Made by a program: the position numbers and the translations under genes
The notes under the pieces: generated by a model
What the model was told of the DNA's origin: nothing
Seen by the model: only the letters and a program-made list of their open reading frames with translations
The model's database searches: none
Source: Paracoccus zhejiangensis
Lineage (GTDB): Bacteria; Pseudomonadota; Alphaproteobacteria; Rhodobacterales; Rhodobacteraceae
DNA: 64,000 nucleotides
Direction of reading: 5' to 3'
Assembly (NCBI RefSeq): GCF_002847445.1
Contig: NZ_CP025430.1
Span: forward strand, 2,356,001-2,420,000
In this document: piece by piece, positions 1-8,986 of the stretch
Layout: the number at the start of each line of letters is the position of its first letter
How positions within the stretch are numbered: position 1 is the stretch's first letter

Positions 1-125
1 GGCTTGAACTTGCCGTTCGGATCCCACCATTCGGCGGCCATGGCCTCGAATTTCGCCAGTTCCGCCGGATCGACGCTGCTGCCTTCGGCATTCCGTCCCG
101 TTACAAGGGTACTGTCCTGGGTCAT
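1..125 (-). CDS. ubiG: UbiG, ubiquinone biosynthesis O-methyltransferase (N-terminal fragment)
   Basis: Only the first 41 codons are inside the window; the gene runs off the left edge. The reverse strand from the ATG at 125 reads [15 protein letters not shown] and continues to [17 protein letters not shown], the characteristic start of UbiG, the SAM-dependent methyltransferase that carries out two O-methylations in ubiquinone synthesis. The SAM-binding domain lies outside the window, so the identification rests on the [11 protein letters not shown] block alone. It is divergent from the iminopeptidase gene, with about 50 bases between the two starts. Confidence 0.8.
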   Translation of the reverse strand, partial: MTQDSTLVTGRNAEGSSVDPAELAKFEAMAAEWWDPNGKFK

Positions 126-175
126 GGCGTGTCCTTCGGCTGGCAGGTTTGTCGCGGGCGATCTATACTGCGTCA

Positions 176-1156
176 ATGGACAGATTGGCAGGACAAATCG
201 GCGCGACACCCGGGCGGCTTTATCCCGACATCCGCCCCTATGACCAGCGCATGATCGACCGCGGCGACGGGCATCAGCTTTACGTCGAGCAATGCGGCAA
301 TCCCGATGGCCAGCCGGTGCTGGTGCTGCATGGCGGCCCCGGCGGCGGTTGCAGCCCGTTCATGCGGCGCTTCTTCGACCCGGCTCATTACCGTGTCGTC
401 CTCTTCGACCAGCGCGGCTGCGGCCGCTCGCGCCCAACCGCCAGCGTCGAGGCGAATACCACGGCGCATCTGATCGGCGATATCGAGGCGATCAGGCAGA
501 TTCTCGGTGTCGCGAGCTGGACCCTCTTCGGTGGCAGCTGGGGGGCGACACTGGCCCTTGCCTATGCCGAGGCCCATCCCGATCGTGTTGCCGCGCTGGT
601 GCTGCGCGGGGTGTTCCTGGGGATGCAGAGCGAGCTCGACTGGTTCTATGGCGGCGGCGCTGGCCGGTTCTTCCCCGATCTCTGGGCGCGCTTCCGCGAG
701 GTGATCCCCGAGGGGGAACGCGGCAACCTGATCGCCGCCTATCATCGCCGCCTCTTCGATGATGATCCCGGGCGGCAGGCACGTTACGCGCTGCCCTGGC
801 TGATCTGGGAAAACGCGCTGGCCGGGTTGCAATCCTCGGCCTCGACCACGGCGCCGACCGAATATGCCCGCGCCTTCGCCCGTCTGGAAAACCACTACTT
901 CGTCAACGGCTGTTTCCTCGACGAGGGCCAGCTGCTGCGCAACAGGGCCCGGATCGAGAATCTGCCGGCGGTGATCGTGCAGGGCCGCTATGACATGGTC
1001 TGCCCGCCGCAAAGCGCCTGGCAACTGGCCGAGGGCTGGGACCGCTGCGAGCTGCGAATCGTCCCGGCGGCGGGCCATGCCCTGTCCGAAGCGCCGATTG
1101 CCGCCGAACTGGTGCGGGTGATGGACGAGCTGCGCGACAGGGCCAGCTCCGCCTAG
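176..1156 (+). CDS. pip: Proline iminopeptidase
   Basis: Alpha/beta-hydrolase of peptidase family S33 that releases N-terminal proline from peptides; 326 aa, cytosolic. Visible landmarks are the oxyanion-hole motif HGGPGGG near residue 52, the nucleophile elbow GGSWG with Ser121, an acidic residue in GRYDMVCPP and the C-terminal catalytic His in PAAGHAL. The length is normal for the family. I chose the ATG at 176. A TTG at 149 would add nine residues, but neither start has a good Shine-Dalgarno. A TATACT at 164-169 sits so close to the ATG that a leaderless or very short-leader transcript is possible. Confidence 0.9.
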   Translation: MDRLAGQIGATPGRLYPDIRPYDQRMIDRGDGHQLYVEQCGNPDGQPVLVLHGGPGGGCSPFMRRFFDPAHYRVVLFDQRGCGRSRPTASVEANTTAHLIGDIEAIRQILGVASWTLFGGSWGATLALAYAEAHPDRVAALVLRGVFLGMQSELDWFYGGGAGRFFPDLWARFREVIPEGERGNLIAAYHRRLFDDDPGRQARYALPWLIWENALAGLQSSASTTAPTEYARAFARLENHYFVNGCFLDEGQLLRNRARIENLPAVIVQGRYDMVCPPQSAWQLAEGWDRCELRIVPAAGHALSEAPIAAELVRVMDELRDRASSA

Positions 1157-1177
1157 ACAACCGGCCCGAGACTCGGC

Positions 1178-1206
1178 TTGCATTCCACGAAGCTTGCGCC
1201 TATATA
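1178..1206 (+). promoter_or_regulatory. Sigma-70-type promoter of the rimP operon
   Basis: TTGCAT at 1178-1183 and TATATA at 1201-1206 are separated by exactly 17 bases. This is the best promoter-like pair upstream of rimP. Transcription would start near 1213, giving a leader of about 88 bases that contains two hairpins. Inferred from sequence only. Confidence 0.6.
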
Positions 1207-1222
1207 CCGCCTCAACAGCGGC

Positions 1223-1283
1223 GCAGGCTTCCACCACCTGCCCCACCGAGCAAGACGACCGGGCCCGCTGATGGCCCGTTTTT
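1223..1283 (+). terminator. Leader hairpins with intrinsic terminator before rimP (attenuator candidate)
   Basis: A perfect 6-bp stem, CGGGCC at 1260-1265 and GGCCCG at 1273-1278, with a 7-base loop, is followed at once by five T residues (1279-1283). It ends 17 bases before the rimP ATG. A smaller upstream stem, GCAGG at 1223-1227 and CCTGC at 1237-1241, lies in the same leader. A terminator between promoter and first gene implies that readthrough is controlled. Because the operon encodes NusA, feedback by NusA-dependent termination is a natural idea, but that is inference. Confidence 0.65.
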
Positions 1284-1300
1284 CATTTCTGGGGACTGAC

Positions 1301-1930
1301 ATGTCCAATGACCTGATCGCCAAGACTGCCATCGACCGGCGCCTGGCCGAGATCCTGATCCCGGTGATCGAGGATCTGGGATTCGAACTTGTGCGCCTGC
1401 GCCTGCAGGGCGGCAAGACCGCCACGCTGCAGATCATGGCCGACCGTCCCGAGGGCGGCATCAACGTGGATGACTGCGCCGATATCTCGGTCGCCGTCTC
1501 GGCCACGCTGGATGTCGAGGACCCGATCGAGGACAATTACCATCTGGAAGTCTCCAGCCCCGGCATCGACCGGCCGCTGACCCGGCTGAAGGACTTCGCC
1601 ACTTTCGAAGGCTACGAGGCCCGGCTGGAGACCAACCAGCCGATCGACGGTCGCAAGCGCTTCAAGGGCATCCTGGCCGGGGTCGAGACCGGCGAGGGTG
1701 GCGACGAGGTTCTGCTGAACATCGAGGAAGCCGGCGAGACCCAGACCATCGGGCTGAATTTCGACTGGCTCAGCGACGCCAAGCTGGTGCTGACCGACGA
1801 GCTGATCCGGGAAATGCTGCGCCAGAAGAAGGATGCGGGGGTCGAGATAGACAATCTCGACGAATCCCATTTTGACGAGATCGAAACCGAAGACGAGGCC
1901 GCGCAGGACGCCGGCTCAGTGAAGGAGTAA
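1301..1930 (+). CDS. rimP: Ribosome maturation factor RimP
   Basis: RimP (YhbC) binds the 30S subunit and helps late 16S rRNA/S12 assembly. The 209-residue product starts [19 protein letters not shown] and contains the family's N-terminal alpha/beta domain with [13 protein letters not shown] near residue 90. The C-terminal SH3-like domain is followed by an acidic tail ([14 protein letters not shown]). The ATG at 1301 has a GGGG Shine-Dalgarno at 1291-1294; upstream in-frame starts lie in the leader hairpin. It is first gene of the rimP-nusA-ylxR-infB operon; its stop is 3 bases before the nusA ATG. Confidence 0.95.
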   Translation: MSNDLIAKTAIDRRLAEILIPVIEDLGFELVRLRLQGGKTATLQIMADRPEGGINVDDCADISVAVSATLDVEDPIEDNYHLEVSSPGIDRPLTRLKDFATFEGYEARLETNQPIDGRKRFKGILAGVETGEGGDEVLLNIEEAGETQTIGLNFDWLSDAKLVLTDELIREMLRQKKDAGVEIDNLDESHFDEIETEDEAAQDAGSVKE

Positions 1931-1933
1931 GTG

Positions 1934-3622
1934 ATGGCAATCACCTCTGCCAACCAGCTTGAACTGCTGCAAACCGCCGAGGCCGTCGCCCGCGAGAAGA
2001 TGATCGAGCCCGAGTTGGTCATCGAAGCGATGGAAGACAGCCTCGCCCGTGCAGCCAAGTCGCGCTATGGCGCCGAGATGGACATCCGCGTCCGCATCGA
2101 CCGCAAGACCGGCAATGCCACCTTCACCCGCGCCCGCACCGTGGTCGAGGACGAGGCCGTCGAGAACTACCAGGCCGAATTCACCGCCGATCAGGCCCGC
2201 CCCTATTTCGAGCCGTCCAAGGATGGCCGCGCCATCTGGCTGCGCGAGGGCGTGGCGATCAGCGAGTTCAAGGGCAACACCCCGCAAGCCGGCGACGTTT
2301 TCGAGGAGCAGGTGCCGCCGGTCGATCTGGGCCGCATTGCCGCGCAATCGGCCAAGCAGGTGATCCTGCAGCGCGTCCGCGAGGCCGAGCGCGATCGCCA
2401 GTACGAGGAATTCAAGGACCGCGCCGGCACCATCATCAACGGTGTCGTCAAGCGCGAGGAATATGGCAACATCATCGTCGATGTCGGCCGTGGCGAGGCG
2501 ATCCTGCGCCGCAACGAGAAGATCGGCCGCGAAAGCTATCGCCCGAACGACCGCATCCGCGCCTATGTCAAGGATGTGCGCCGCGAGGCCCGTGGCCCGC
2601 AGATCTTCCTGTCGCGCACCGATCCGCAGTTCATGGCCGAGCTGTTCAAGATGGAAGTGCCGGAAATCTATGACGGCGTGATCGAGATCAAGGCCGTGGC
2701 CCGTGATCCGGGTTCGCGCGCCAAGATCGCCGTGATCTCCTATGACAACTCGATCGACCCCGTCGGTGCCTGTGTCGGTATGCGCGGTTCGCGCGTGCAG
2801 GCTGTTGTCGGCGAATTGCAGGGCGAGAAGATCGACATCATTCCGTGGAATGACGATCAAGCCACCTTCCTGGTGAACGCACTGCAGCCGGCCGAGGTCT
2901 CGAAGGTCGTCTTCGACGAGGATTCGACCAGCATCGAGGTCGTGGTGCCCGACGAGCAACTGTCGCTCGCCATCGGTCGTCGCGGCCAGAACGTGCGCCT
3001 GGCCAGCCAGCTGACCGGGCTCGACATCGACATCCTGACCGAGGAAGAAGAATCCAAGCGCCGTCAGGCCGAGTTCAATTCGCGCACCCAGTTGTTCATG
3101 GACAAGCTGGATCTGGACGAATTCTTCGCCCAGCTGCTGGTGGCCGAGGGCTTCACCAATCTGGAAGAAGTGGCCTACGTCGATCTGGACGAGCTGCTGG
3201 CGATCGATGGCGTCGACGAAGGCACCGCCGAAGAGTTGCAGGCCCGCGCCCGCGACGTGCTGGAGGCCGCCAACAAGGCCGCGCTGGAAAATGCCCGTGC
3301 CCTTGGCGCCGAGGACAGCCTCATTGAATTCGAGGGCCTGACGCCCCAGATGGTAGAGGCATTGGCCAAGGATGGCGTGAAGACGCTGGAAGACTTCGCC
3401 ACCTGTGCGGACTGGGAACTGGCCGGTGGCTGGACCACGGTCGACGGCCAGCGCGTCAAGGATGACGGCCTTCTGGAACCCTTCAATGTCTCGCTGGAAG
3501 ATGCGCAGACCATGGTGATGACCGCCCGCGTGATGCTGGGCTGGGTCGATCCGACCGAACTGGAGCCGAAGGACGACGACAGCGACGACGAGGACACCGC
3601 AACCGAGGAGGCCGGGGCGTAA
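1934..3622 (+). CDS. nusA: Transcription termination/antitermination factor NusA
   Basis: NusA binds RNA polymerase and nascent RNA and modulates pausing, termination and antitermination. The 562-residue protein shows the N-terminal polymerase-binding domain, an S1 domain around residues 135-200 ([17 protein letters not shown]), two KH domains ([14 protein letters not shown] and [14 protein letters not shown]) and helix-hairpin-helix repeats near the C-terminus. An acidic tail ends the protein. GAAGGAG at 1921-1927 overlaps the end of rimP and is 6 bases from the ATG at 1934, which I prefer to the GTG at 1931. Translational coupling to rimP is likely. Confidence 0.97.
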   Translation: MAITSANQLELLQTAEAVAREKMIEPELVIEAMEDSLARAAKSRYGAEMDIRVRIDRKTGNATFTRARTVVEDEAVENYQAEFTADQARPYFEPSKDGRAIWLREGVAISEFKGNTPQAGDVFEEQVPPVDLGRIAAQSAKQVILQRVREAERDRQYEEFKDRAGTIINGVVKREEYGNIIVDVGRGEAILRRNEKIGRESYRPNDRIRAYVKDVRREARGPQIFLSRTDPQFMAELFKMEVPEIYDGVIEIKAVARDPGSRAKIAVISYDNSIDPVGACVGMRGSRVQAVVGELQGEKIDIIPWNDDQATFLVNALQPAEVSKVVFDEDSTSIEVVVPDEQLSLAIGRRGQNVRLASQLTGLDIDILTEEEESKRRQAEFNSRTQLFMDKLDLDEFFAQLLVAEGFTNLEEVAYVDLDELLAIDGVDEGTAEELQARARDVLEAANKAALENARALGAEDSLIEFEGLTPQMVEALAKDGVKTLEDFATCADWELAGGWTTVDGQRVKDDGLLEPFNVSLEDAQTMVMTARVMLGWVDPTELEPKDDDSDDEDTATEEAGA

Positions 3623-3640
3623 GCCCTGGAGGTCCGCAGG

Positions 3641-4273
3641 ATGAGCCGCGGGGGCCGGGACAAGGACCGCGAAGCGCCGAGCGAGAGGCGCTGCATCGTC
3701 ACGGGCGAGGTCCAGCCGAAGCGCGGCCTTGTCCGCTTCGTGCTGGGGCCCGACAACATGGTGGTGCCTGATCTGGCCGAAAAGCTGCCGGGTCGCGGGG
3801 TCTGGGTGGTTGCGGATCGCGCCGCGATCGACAAGGCGGCCACGAAGGGGCTGTTTGCGCGCGGGTTTAAGGCCCCGGTGACGACGCCCGAAGGTCTGGG
3901 CGCGCTGGTCGAGGCGGGCATGGCGCAGAGGGTCGTGGATCTGGTGTCTCTGGCGCGCAAGGCGGGCCGCGCAGTGGCCGGGTTCGAGAAGGTAAAGTCC
4001 TGGCTTGCAGCCGGGCAGGCAAAGGTTCTGTTGCAGGCCAGCGACGGGTCCGACCGGGGAAAAGGCAAGCTGTGGACACCCGAGGGTGGACGCTGGTTTG
4101 GCTGCCTGACGGCGGCAGAATTGGGTTTGTCCTTCGGTCGCGATCATGTCATACACGGCGCGCTTGCGCCGGGTGGGCTGACCGACAGTGTAATCAACGA
4201 TGCGGGCAGACTGACGGGTCTGCGCGAGCATGACGGCGGCGTGGCCGCCGGAAAGGATACGGACGCGAGATGA
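3641..4273 (+). CDS. ylxR: YlxR/DUF448 plus L7Ae-like RNA-binding protein
   Basis: A 210-residue fusion of two small RNA-binding modules. Residues about 15-90 are a YlxR (DUF448) domain with [19 protein letters not shown] and PGRGVWVV. Residues about 95-165 are an L7Ae/L30e-like domain with [19 protein letters not shown]. Firmicutes carry these as two adjacent genes between nusA and infB; the fusion is usual in alphaproteobacteria. YlxR of Firmicutes has been linked to RNase P modulation, but whether that applies here is unknown. GGAGG at 3628-3632 precedes the ATG by 8 bases. The stop overlaps the infB start (ATGA). Confidence 0.9.
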   Translation: MSRGGRDKDREAPSERRCIVTGEVQPKRGLVRFVLGPDNMVVPDLAEKLPGRGVWVVADRAAIDKAATKGLFARGFKAPVTTPEGLGALVEAGMAQRVVDLVSLARKAGRAVAGFEKVKSWLAAGQAKVLLQASDGSDRGKGKLWTPEGGRWFGCLTAAELGLSFGRDHVIHGALAPGGLTDSVINDAGRLTGLREHDGGVAAGKDTDAR

Positions 4274-6816
4274 GCGATAAAGACGGTAACAAGACATTGG
4301 GCATCGGCGGGCGTTCGGGTCAGGTGAAGCAGAGCTTCAGCCACGGCCGGACCAAGAGTGTGGTCGTCGAGACCAAGCGCAAGCGCGTCGTGGTGCCCAA
4401 GCCCGGCGCTGCTGCCGAAAAGCCTGCTGGCATCGCTCCGACCGTGGCTCAGGTCTCTGCTGCCGGGTCGCGGCGTCCCGCCGGCATCACCGATGCCGAG
4501 ATGGAGCGCCGGCTGAAGGCTTTGGCTGCCGCCAAGGCGCGTGAGGCCGAGGAAGCTGCGACCCGCGCCGCCGAGGAAAAGGCCCGCGAGGAAGAACGCG
4601 AGCGCCGCCGCGCCGAGGCCGAGGCCAAGGAGCGCGAGGATCGCGAGCGCGAAGAGGCCCTGAAGGCCAAGGCCGACGAGGATGCCCGCCGCGCCGAAGA
4701 GGCACAGCTGCGCGAGCAGAAGAAGGCCGAAGTGCGCAAGCCCGCCGCCGCCGAGAAGCCGGCGACCCCGGCTGACCAGGCCGCGGTCGAGGCCGCCGCC
4801 GCACGCGCCGAGGCCAAGGGTGTCTCGACCACCGGCCCGCGCAAATCCGAACGCGACCGCCCGGAACGCGGCGCCGACCGCGGTGCACCCGCCGGCCGCG
4901 CCGGCGAGCGCGACAACCGGCGCGCCGGCAAGCTGTCGCTGAATGACGCGCTGTCCGGTGGCGAAGGCGGCCGTCAACGCAGCCTTGCGGCGATGAAGCG
5001 CAAGCAGGAGCGGGCCAAGCAGAAAGCCATGGGCCAGTCGGTCCGGGCCGAAAAGCAGGTGCGCGACGTGCAGCTGCCGGAAACCATCGTGGTTTCGGAA
5101 CTGGCCAACCGGATGGCGGAACGCGCCGCCGATGTGGTCAAGTCGCTGATGCAGATGGGCATGATGGTCTCGATCAACCAGCCGATCGATGCCGACACCG
5201 CCGAACTGGTGATCGAGGAATTCGGCCACCGCGCCGTCCGCGTCTCGGATTCGGATGTGGAACAGGTCATCGACACGGTCGAGGACAAGGACGAGGATCG
5301 CCAGCCCCGGCCGCCGATCATCACCATCATGGGCCATGTCGACCACGGCAAGACCTCGCTTCTGGACGCCATCCGCCACGCCAACGTGGTCTCGGGCGAG
5401 GCCGGCGGCATCACCCAGCATATCGGTGCCTACCAGGTGACCACCGATGGCGGCGCGGTGCTGACCTTCCTCGACACGCCGGGCCACGCGGCGTTTACCT
5501 CGATGCGCGCGCGCGGTGCCAATGTCACCGATATCGTCGTGCTGGTGGTCGCCGCCGATGACGCGGTGATGCCGCAGACGGTCGAGGCGATCAACCACGC
5601 CAAGGCCGCCAAGGTGCCGATGATCGTGGCGATCAACAAGGTCGACAAACCGGCTGCCGACCCCAACAAGGTCCGCACCGCTCTGCTGCAGCACGAAGTC
5701 GTGGTCGAGCAGATGTCGGGCGACGTGCAGGATGTCGAGGTTTCGGCCAAGACCGGCCAGGGGCTGGACCAGTTGCTGGAAGCCATTGCGCTGCAGGCCG
5801 AGATCCTCGAACTGCGTGCCAATCCCGAGCGCGCCGCACAGGGCGCAGTGATCGAGGCGCAGCTTGACGTGGGCCGTGGCCCGGTCGCCACCGTTCTGGT
5901 GCAGAACGGCACGCTGAAGCGCGGCGACATCTTCGTCGTCGGCGAGCAGTGGGGCAAGGTGCGCGCGCTGATCAACGACAAGGGCGAGCGCGTCGAAGAG
6001 GCCGGTCCCTCGGTTCCGGTCGAGGTTCTGGGTCTCAATGGTACGCCCGAGGCTGGCGACGTTCTGAACGTGGTCGAGACCGAGGCGCAGGCCCGCGAGA
6101 TCGCCGACTACCGCATCCAGGCCGCCAAGGACAAACGCGCCGCTGCCGGTGCCGCCGTCACGCTGGACCAGATGATGGCCAAGGCCAAGGCCGACCAGAG
6201 CGTTGCCGAACTGCCGGTGGTGGTGAAGGCCGACGTGCAGGGCTCGGCCGAGGCGATCGTTCAGGCGCTGGAAAAGGTCGGCAATGACGAGGTGCGCGTC
6301 CGCGTGCTGCATTACGGCGTCGGCGCCATCACCGAAAGCGATGTGGGCCTTGCCGAGGCTTCGGGCGCGCCGGTCATCGGCTTCAACGTCCGGGCCAATG
6401 CGCCCGCCCGCAATGCCGCCAACCAGAAGGGTGTCGAGATCCGTTACTACTCGATCATCTATGATCTGGTGGATGACATCAAAGCCGCCGCTTCGGGCCT
6501 TCTGTCGGCCGAAGTCCGCGAGACCTTCATCGGCTATGCCGAGATCCGCGAGGTCTTCAAGGTCACCGGCGTTGGCAAGGTTGCCGGCTGTCTGGTCACC
6601 GAGGGCGTTGCCCGCCGCTCGGCCGGCGTCCGCCTGCTGCGCGACAACGTGGTGATCCACGAAGGCACGCTGAAGACGCTGAAGCGCTTCAAGGACGAGG
6701 TCAAGGAAGTGCAGTCCGGCCAGGAATGCGGCATGGCCTTCGAGAATTACGACGACATCCGCCCGGGCGATGTCATCGAGATCTTCGAGCGCGAGGAGGT
6801 CGAGCGCAAGCTGTAA
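4270..6816 (+). CDS. infB: Translation initiation factor IF-2
   Basis: GTPase that brings formylmethionyl-tRNA to the 30S subunit and promotes subunit joining; 848 aa. The N-terminal 300 residues hold an IF2_N-like start, a long Glu/Arg/Ala-rich stretch likely to be helical, and a second IF2_N domain. The G domain begins near residue 355 with GHVDHGKTS (G1), then DTPGH (G3), NKVDKP (G4) and SAKTGQG (G5). Beta-barrel domains and the C-terminal fMet-tRNA-binding domain follow. It is the last gene of the operon, overlapping ylxR by 4 bases and followed by a strong terminator. Confidence 0.97.
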   Translation: MSDKDGNKTLGIGGRSGQVKQSFSHGRTKSVVVETKRKRVVVPKPGAAAEKPAGIAPTVAQVSAAGSRRPAGITDAEMERRLKALAAAKAREAEEAATRAAEEKAREEERERRRAEAEAKEREDREREEALKAKADEDARRAEEAQLREQKKAEVRKPAAAEKPATPADQAAVEAAAARAEAKGVSTTGPRKSERDRPERGADRGAPAGRAGERDNRRAGKLSLNDALSGGEGGRQRSLAAMKRKQERAKQKAMGQSVRAEKQVRDVQLPETIVVSELANRMAERAADVVKSLMQMGMMVSINQPIDADTAELVIEEFGHRAVRVSDSDVEQVIDTVEDKDEDRQPRPPIITIMGHVDHGKTSLLDAIRHANVVSGEAGGITQHIGAYQVTTDGGAVLTFLDTPGHAAFTSMRARGANVTDIVVLVVAADDAVMPQTVEAINHAKAAKVPMIVAINKVDKPAADPNKVRTALLQHEVVVEQMSGDVQDVEVSAKTGQGLDQLLEAIALQAEILELRANPERAAQGAVIEAQLDVGRGPVATVLVQNGTLKRGDIFVVGEQWGKVRALINDKGERVEEAGPSVPVEVLGLNGTPEAGDVLNVVETEAQAREIADYRIQAAKDKRAAAGAAVTLDQMMAKAKADQSVAELPVVVKADVQGSAEAIVQALEKVGNDEVRVRVLHYGVGAITESDVGLAEASGAPVIGFNVRANAPARNAANQKGVEIRYYSIIYDLVDDIKAAASGLLSAEVRETFIGYAEIREVFKVTGVGKVAGCLVTEGVARRSAGVRLLRDNVVIHEGTLKTLKRFKDEVKEVQSGQECGMAFENYDDIRPGDVIEIFEREEVERKL

Positions 6817-6847
6817 GCGGCGCTCGCCATCCCCAGACCCCAAAAGC

Positions 6848-6884
6848 AGAAAGGGCGCCCTCCCCGGCGCCCTTTCTCGTTTTT
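6848..6884 (+). terminator. Intrinsic terminator of the rimP-infB operon
   Basis: Perfect 12-bp stem: AGAAAGGGCGCC at 6848-6859 pairs with GGCGCCCTTTCT at 6866-6877. The loop is CTCCCC and the T-rich tail is CGTTTTT. It lies 31 bases after the infB stop. The right arm's A/T-rich base would also give a weaker T-tract when read from the minus strand, so it may also serve the small gene at 6911-7039. Confidence 0.9.
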
Positions 6885-6910
6885 CAAACTCGTAAAAACG
6901 AGGGTCGTTG

Positions 6911-7039
6911 TCAGGCGCCTACCGGCTTGCCGACATAAATCTTGTCACCGACCCGCACGGCGATCTTGCCGTTCGGGTCTTTGCGTTCGAACACCCCCTG
7001 GACCGAGATACAGCTACCGATCGTGATCGTGCGAATCAT
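6911..7039 (-). CDS. Small conserved-looking protein, 42 aa
   Basis: The minus strand from the ATG at 7039 encodes MIRTITIGSCISVQGVFER and ends DKIYVGKPVGA. An in-frame ATG at 7045 would add two residues, but GGGA spacing favours 7039. Periodic hydrophobic residues (TITIGSCISVQGVF, KIAVRVGDKIYVG) suggest a small beta-barrel or SH3-like fold with a single Cys. I believe similar short proteins occur in other Rhodobacteraceae, but I assign no function. It lies alone between the infB terminator and mutT, downstream of a striking inverted repeat. Confidence 0.6.
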   Translation of the reverse strand: MIRTITIGSCISVQGVFERKDPNGKIAVRVGDKIYVGKPVGA

Positions 7040-7108
7040 GTCCATCCCATTGCATTGACTTCATGGTGGAATCAGAATGCCGCGACCCACCCCTTGCGGG
7101 AATGGGGA

Positions 7109-7129
7109 TTTCACAAGGGGGTTGTGAAA
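7109..7129. repeat. Perfect inverted repeat, operator-like
   Basis: TTTCACAA at 7109-7116 and TTGTGAAA at 7122-7129 flank five G residues. There is no T-tract on either side, so it does not look like a terminator. It lies 70-90 bases upstream of the 42-aa gene and about 40 bases after the mutT stop, where a regulator of the small gene could bind. I do not recognise the motif as that of a specific regulator. Confidence 0.5.
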
Positions 7130-7166
7130 CATTAACTTTTCTCGAGGTACCCGGCGTTTTGCGGCA

Positions 7167-7565
7167 TTAAAGCCACAGACGAATCTGCGGGATCAGCGGG
7201 ATGTCGGCGGGCGGCATCGGATAGTCGGTCAACTTTTCGGGCCGCACCCAGGCCAGCCCCTGCCCCTCGCGCGGCTGCACGATGCCGTTCCATTTTCGGC
7301 AGGCAAACAGCGGCATCAGCAGGTGGAAATCGGCATAGCTGTGGCTGGCGAAGGCCATGGGGGCGAGGCAGGATTGCCACGTCTCGATCCCCAGTTCCTC
7401 GTGCAATTCGCGGATCAGCGCCGCCTCGGGGGTCTCGCCCGGCTCGACCTTGCCGCCCGGAAACTCCCACAGACCGGCCATCGATTTGCCCTCGGGGCGC
7501 TGTGCCAGAAGCACGCGCCCGTCAGGGTCGATCAGCAGGACGGCGGAAACCAGTACGACTTTCAC
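7167..7565 (-). CDS. mutT: (Deoxy)nucleoside triphosphate pyrophosphohydrolase, MutT/Nudix
   Basis: Nudix hydrolase of 132 aa, the size of MutT, which removes 8-oxo-dGTP from the nucleotide pool. The Nudix box is intact: it starts at GGKVEPGETPEAALIREL and ends HEELGI, giving the GX5EX7REUXEEXGU pattern. The N-terminus has VLLAQRPEGKSMAGLWEFPGG, typical of the MutT/MutY-C group. It follows argJ by 22 bases on the same strand and is probably cotranscribed with argJ and the upstream PPIase gene. Confidence 0.9.
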   Translation of the reverse strand: MKVVLVSAVLLIDPDGRVLLAQRPEGKSMAGLWEFPGGKVEPGETPEAALIRELHEELGIETWQSCLAPMAFASHSYADFHLLMPLFACRKWNGIVQPREGQGLAWVRPEKLTDYPMPPADIPLIPQIRLWL

Positions 7566-7587
7566 AGGCGCATCTCCGAACCGACCT

Positions 7588-8940
7588 TCACGACCGGTAA
7601 TCGGCGTTGATGTCGATGTAGCGGTGGGTCAGGTCGCAGGTCCACATGGTCTGCTCGCCCTTGCCCAGCCCCAGATCGACGCCGATCACCAGCTCCTGCC
7701 GCTTCATGTATATACTGGCCTTGGTCTCGTCGTAATCCGGCGAGCGCCAGCCGTCGCGGGCCAGAACCATGTCGCCAAAGCTGATCGACAGCTTGTCGCG
7801 GTCGGCCTTGGCGCCGGACTTGCCGACGGCGGCGACCACCCGGCCCCAGTTGGCGTCCTCGCCGGCGATGGCTGTCTTCACCAGCGGCGAATTGGCGATG
7901 GCGCTGGCGATCTTGCGGGCGTCGGCCTTGCTGGCCGCACCGGTCACCCGGACCTCGACGAACTTCGTCGCCCCCTCGCCGTCGCGCACCACCTGCTTGG
8001 CCAGGTCCAGCATGACACTGTCCAGCGCCGCCGAGAAGGCCTTGCCCGTGGCCGAGCTGGCGCTGGTGATCGGCTTTGCCGCCGAGCGCCCGGTCGCCGC
8101 CATGATCAGCGCGTCCGAGGTCGAGGTGTCGCTGTCCACGGTGATGCTGTTGAAGGTGCCGTCGACGCGCGCCGACAGGAATTTCTGCAGCAGCTCGGGC
8201 GCGATGGCGGCATCGGTAAAGATATAGACCAGCATGGTCGCCATGTCGGGTGCGATCATGCCCGAGCCCTTGGCGATGCCGGTGATGCGGATCACCCCGC
8301 CCTCGCCCTCGATCTCGGCGAAGGCACCCTTGGGGAAAGTGTCGGTGGTCATGATGGCACGCGCCGCCCCGGCGATGCCCGCCGGGTCCAGCCCGCCGGC
8401 CAGCTGGTCGATGACGGCGGTGATGCGCTCGGCCTTCAGCGGCTCGCCGATCACCCCGGTCGAGGAGGAGAACACCCGCTCGATCGGCATCCCCAGCTTC
8501 TTCGCCACGGCGCCGGTCACAGCATCGACGGATTTCTGCCCCAGCGCGCCGGTAAAGGCATTGGCATTGCCGGAATTGACGATGATGGCCGCGCCGCGCG
8601 AGATGTCCTGCGGCCCTGCGAGCTTCGCCTGATTGTCAAGCACGCAGGCCGCGCGGGTCGAGGACCGGGTGAAGACCCCGGCGATCGACGATCCCGGCGC
8701 AATCCGCATCAGCGTCACATCGGTGCGCCCCTGATACTTGATCCCGGCCGAGGCGCTGGCGAAATCGACGCCCTCGATCGCGGGCAGATCGGGGAAGGCC
8801 GCCGGTGCCAGCGGCGAGACCAGCTTGGCCGAGGCGGTCTTCACCTCGGCCATCTCGGCCTCGATCTGCTTCACCTTGTCGGATTTGCGCGCCTTCTTAC
8901 CGGCCTTGTCCGACTTGTCTTTCTTCTTGTCCTTGGCCAT
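7588..8940 (-). CDS. argJ: Bifunctional glutamate N-acetyltransferase / N-acetylglutamate synthase ArgJ
   Basis: ArgJ recycles the acetyl group of N-acetylornithine onto glutamate in arginine synthesis. The precursor cleaves itself before a catalytic Thr in an ATM motif; here GSGMIAPDMATML puts that Thr at residue 235. Other family blocks are NSGNANAFTG and FSSSTGVIGEPL. The protein is 450 aa, about 40 longer than usual, because of a Lys-rich N-terminal extension (MAKDKKKDKSDKAGKKARKS). The ATG at 8940 has a GGAG at the right distance. An internal Met30 would give a standard-length protein. Confidence 0.95.
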   Translation of the reverse strand: MAKDKKKDKSDKAGKKARKSDKVKQIEAEMAEVKTASAKLVSPLAPAAFPDLPAIEGVDFASASAGIKYQGRTDVTLMRIAPGSSIAGVFTRSSTRAACVLDNQAKLAGPQDISRGAAIIVNSGNANAFTGALGQKSVDAVTGAVAKKLGMPIERVFSSSTGVIGEPLKAERITAVIDQLAGGLDPAGIAGAARAIMTTDTFPKGAFAEIEGEGGVIRITGIAKGSGMIAPDMATMLVYIFTDAAIAPELLQKFLSARVDGTFNSITVDSDTSTSDALIMAATGRSAAKPITSASSATGKAFSAALDSVMLDLAKQVVRDGEGATKFVEVRVTGAASKADARKIASAIANSPLVKTAIAGEDANWGRVVAAVGKSGAKADRDKLSISFGDMVLARDGWRSPDYDETKASIYMKRQELVIGVDLGLGKGEQTMWTCDLTHRYIDINADYRS

Positions 8941-8986
8941 CGCGCGCTCCGTCAGGTCATTACCGGCGTCAGATCAACAAGCTGGA

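Noticed and set aside
1916..4297. A 793-codon open frame on the minus strand opposite nusA and ylxR
   Set aside because: It is a shadow of the GC-rich third positions of nusA/ylxR. Its product is rich in His, Arg and Gly with no recognisable motif.
4144..6843. An 899-codon minus-strand open frame opposite infB
   Set aside because: Antisense shadow of infB with low-complexity composition; infB is certain on the plus strand.
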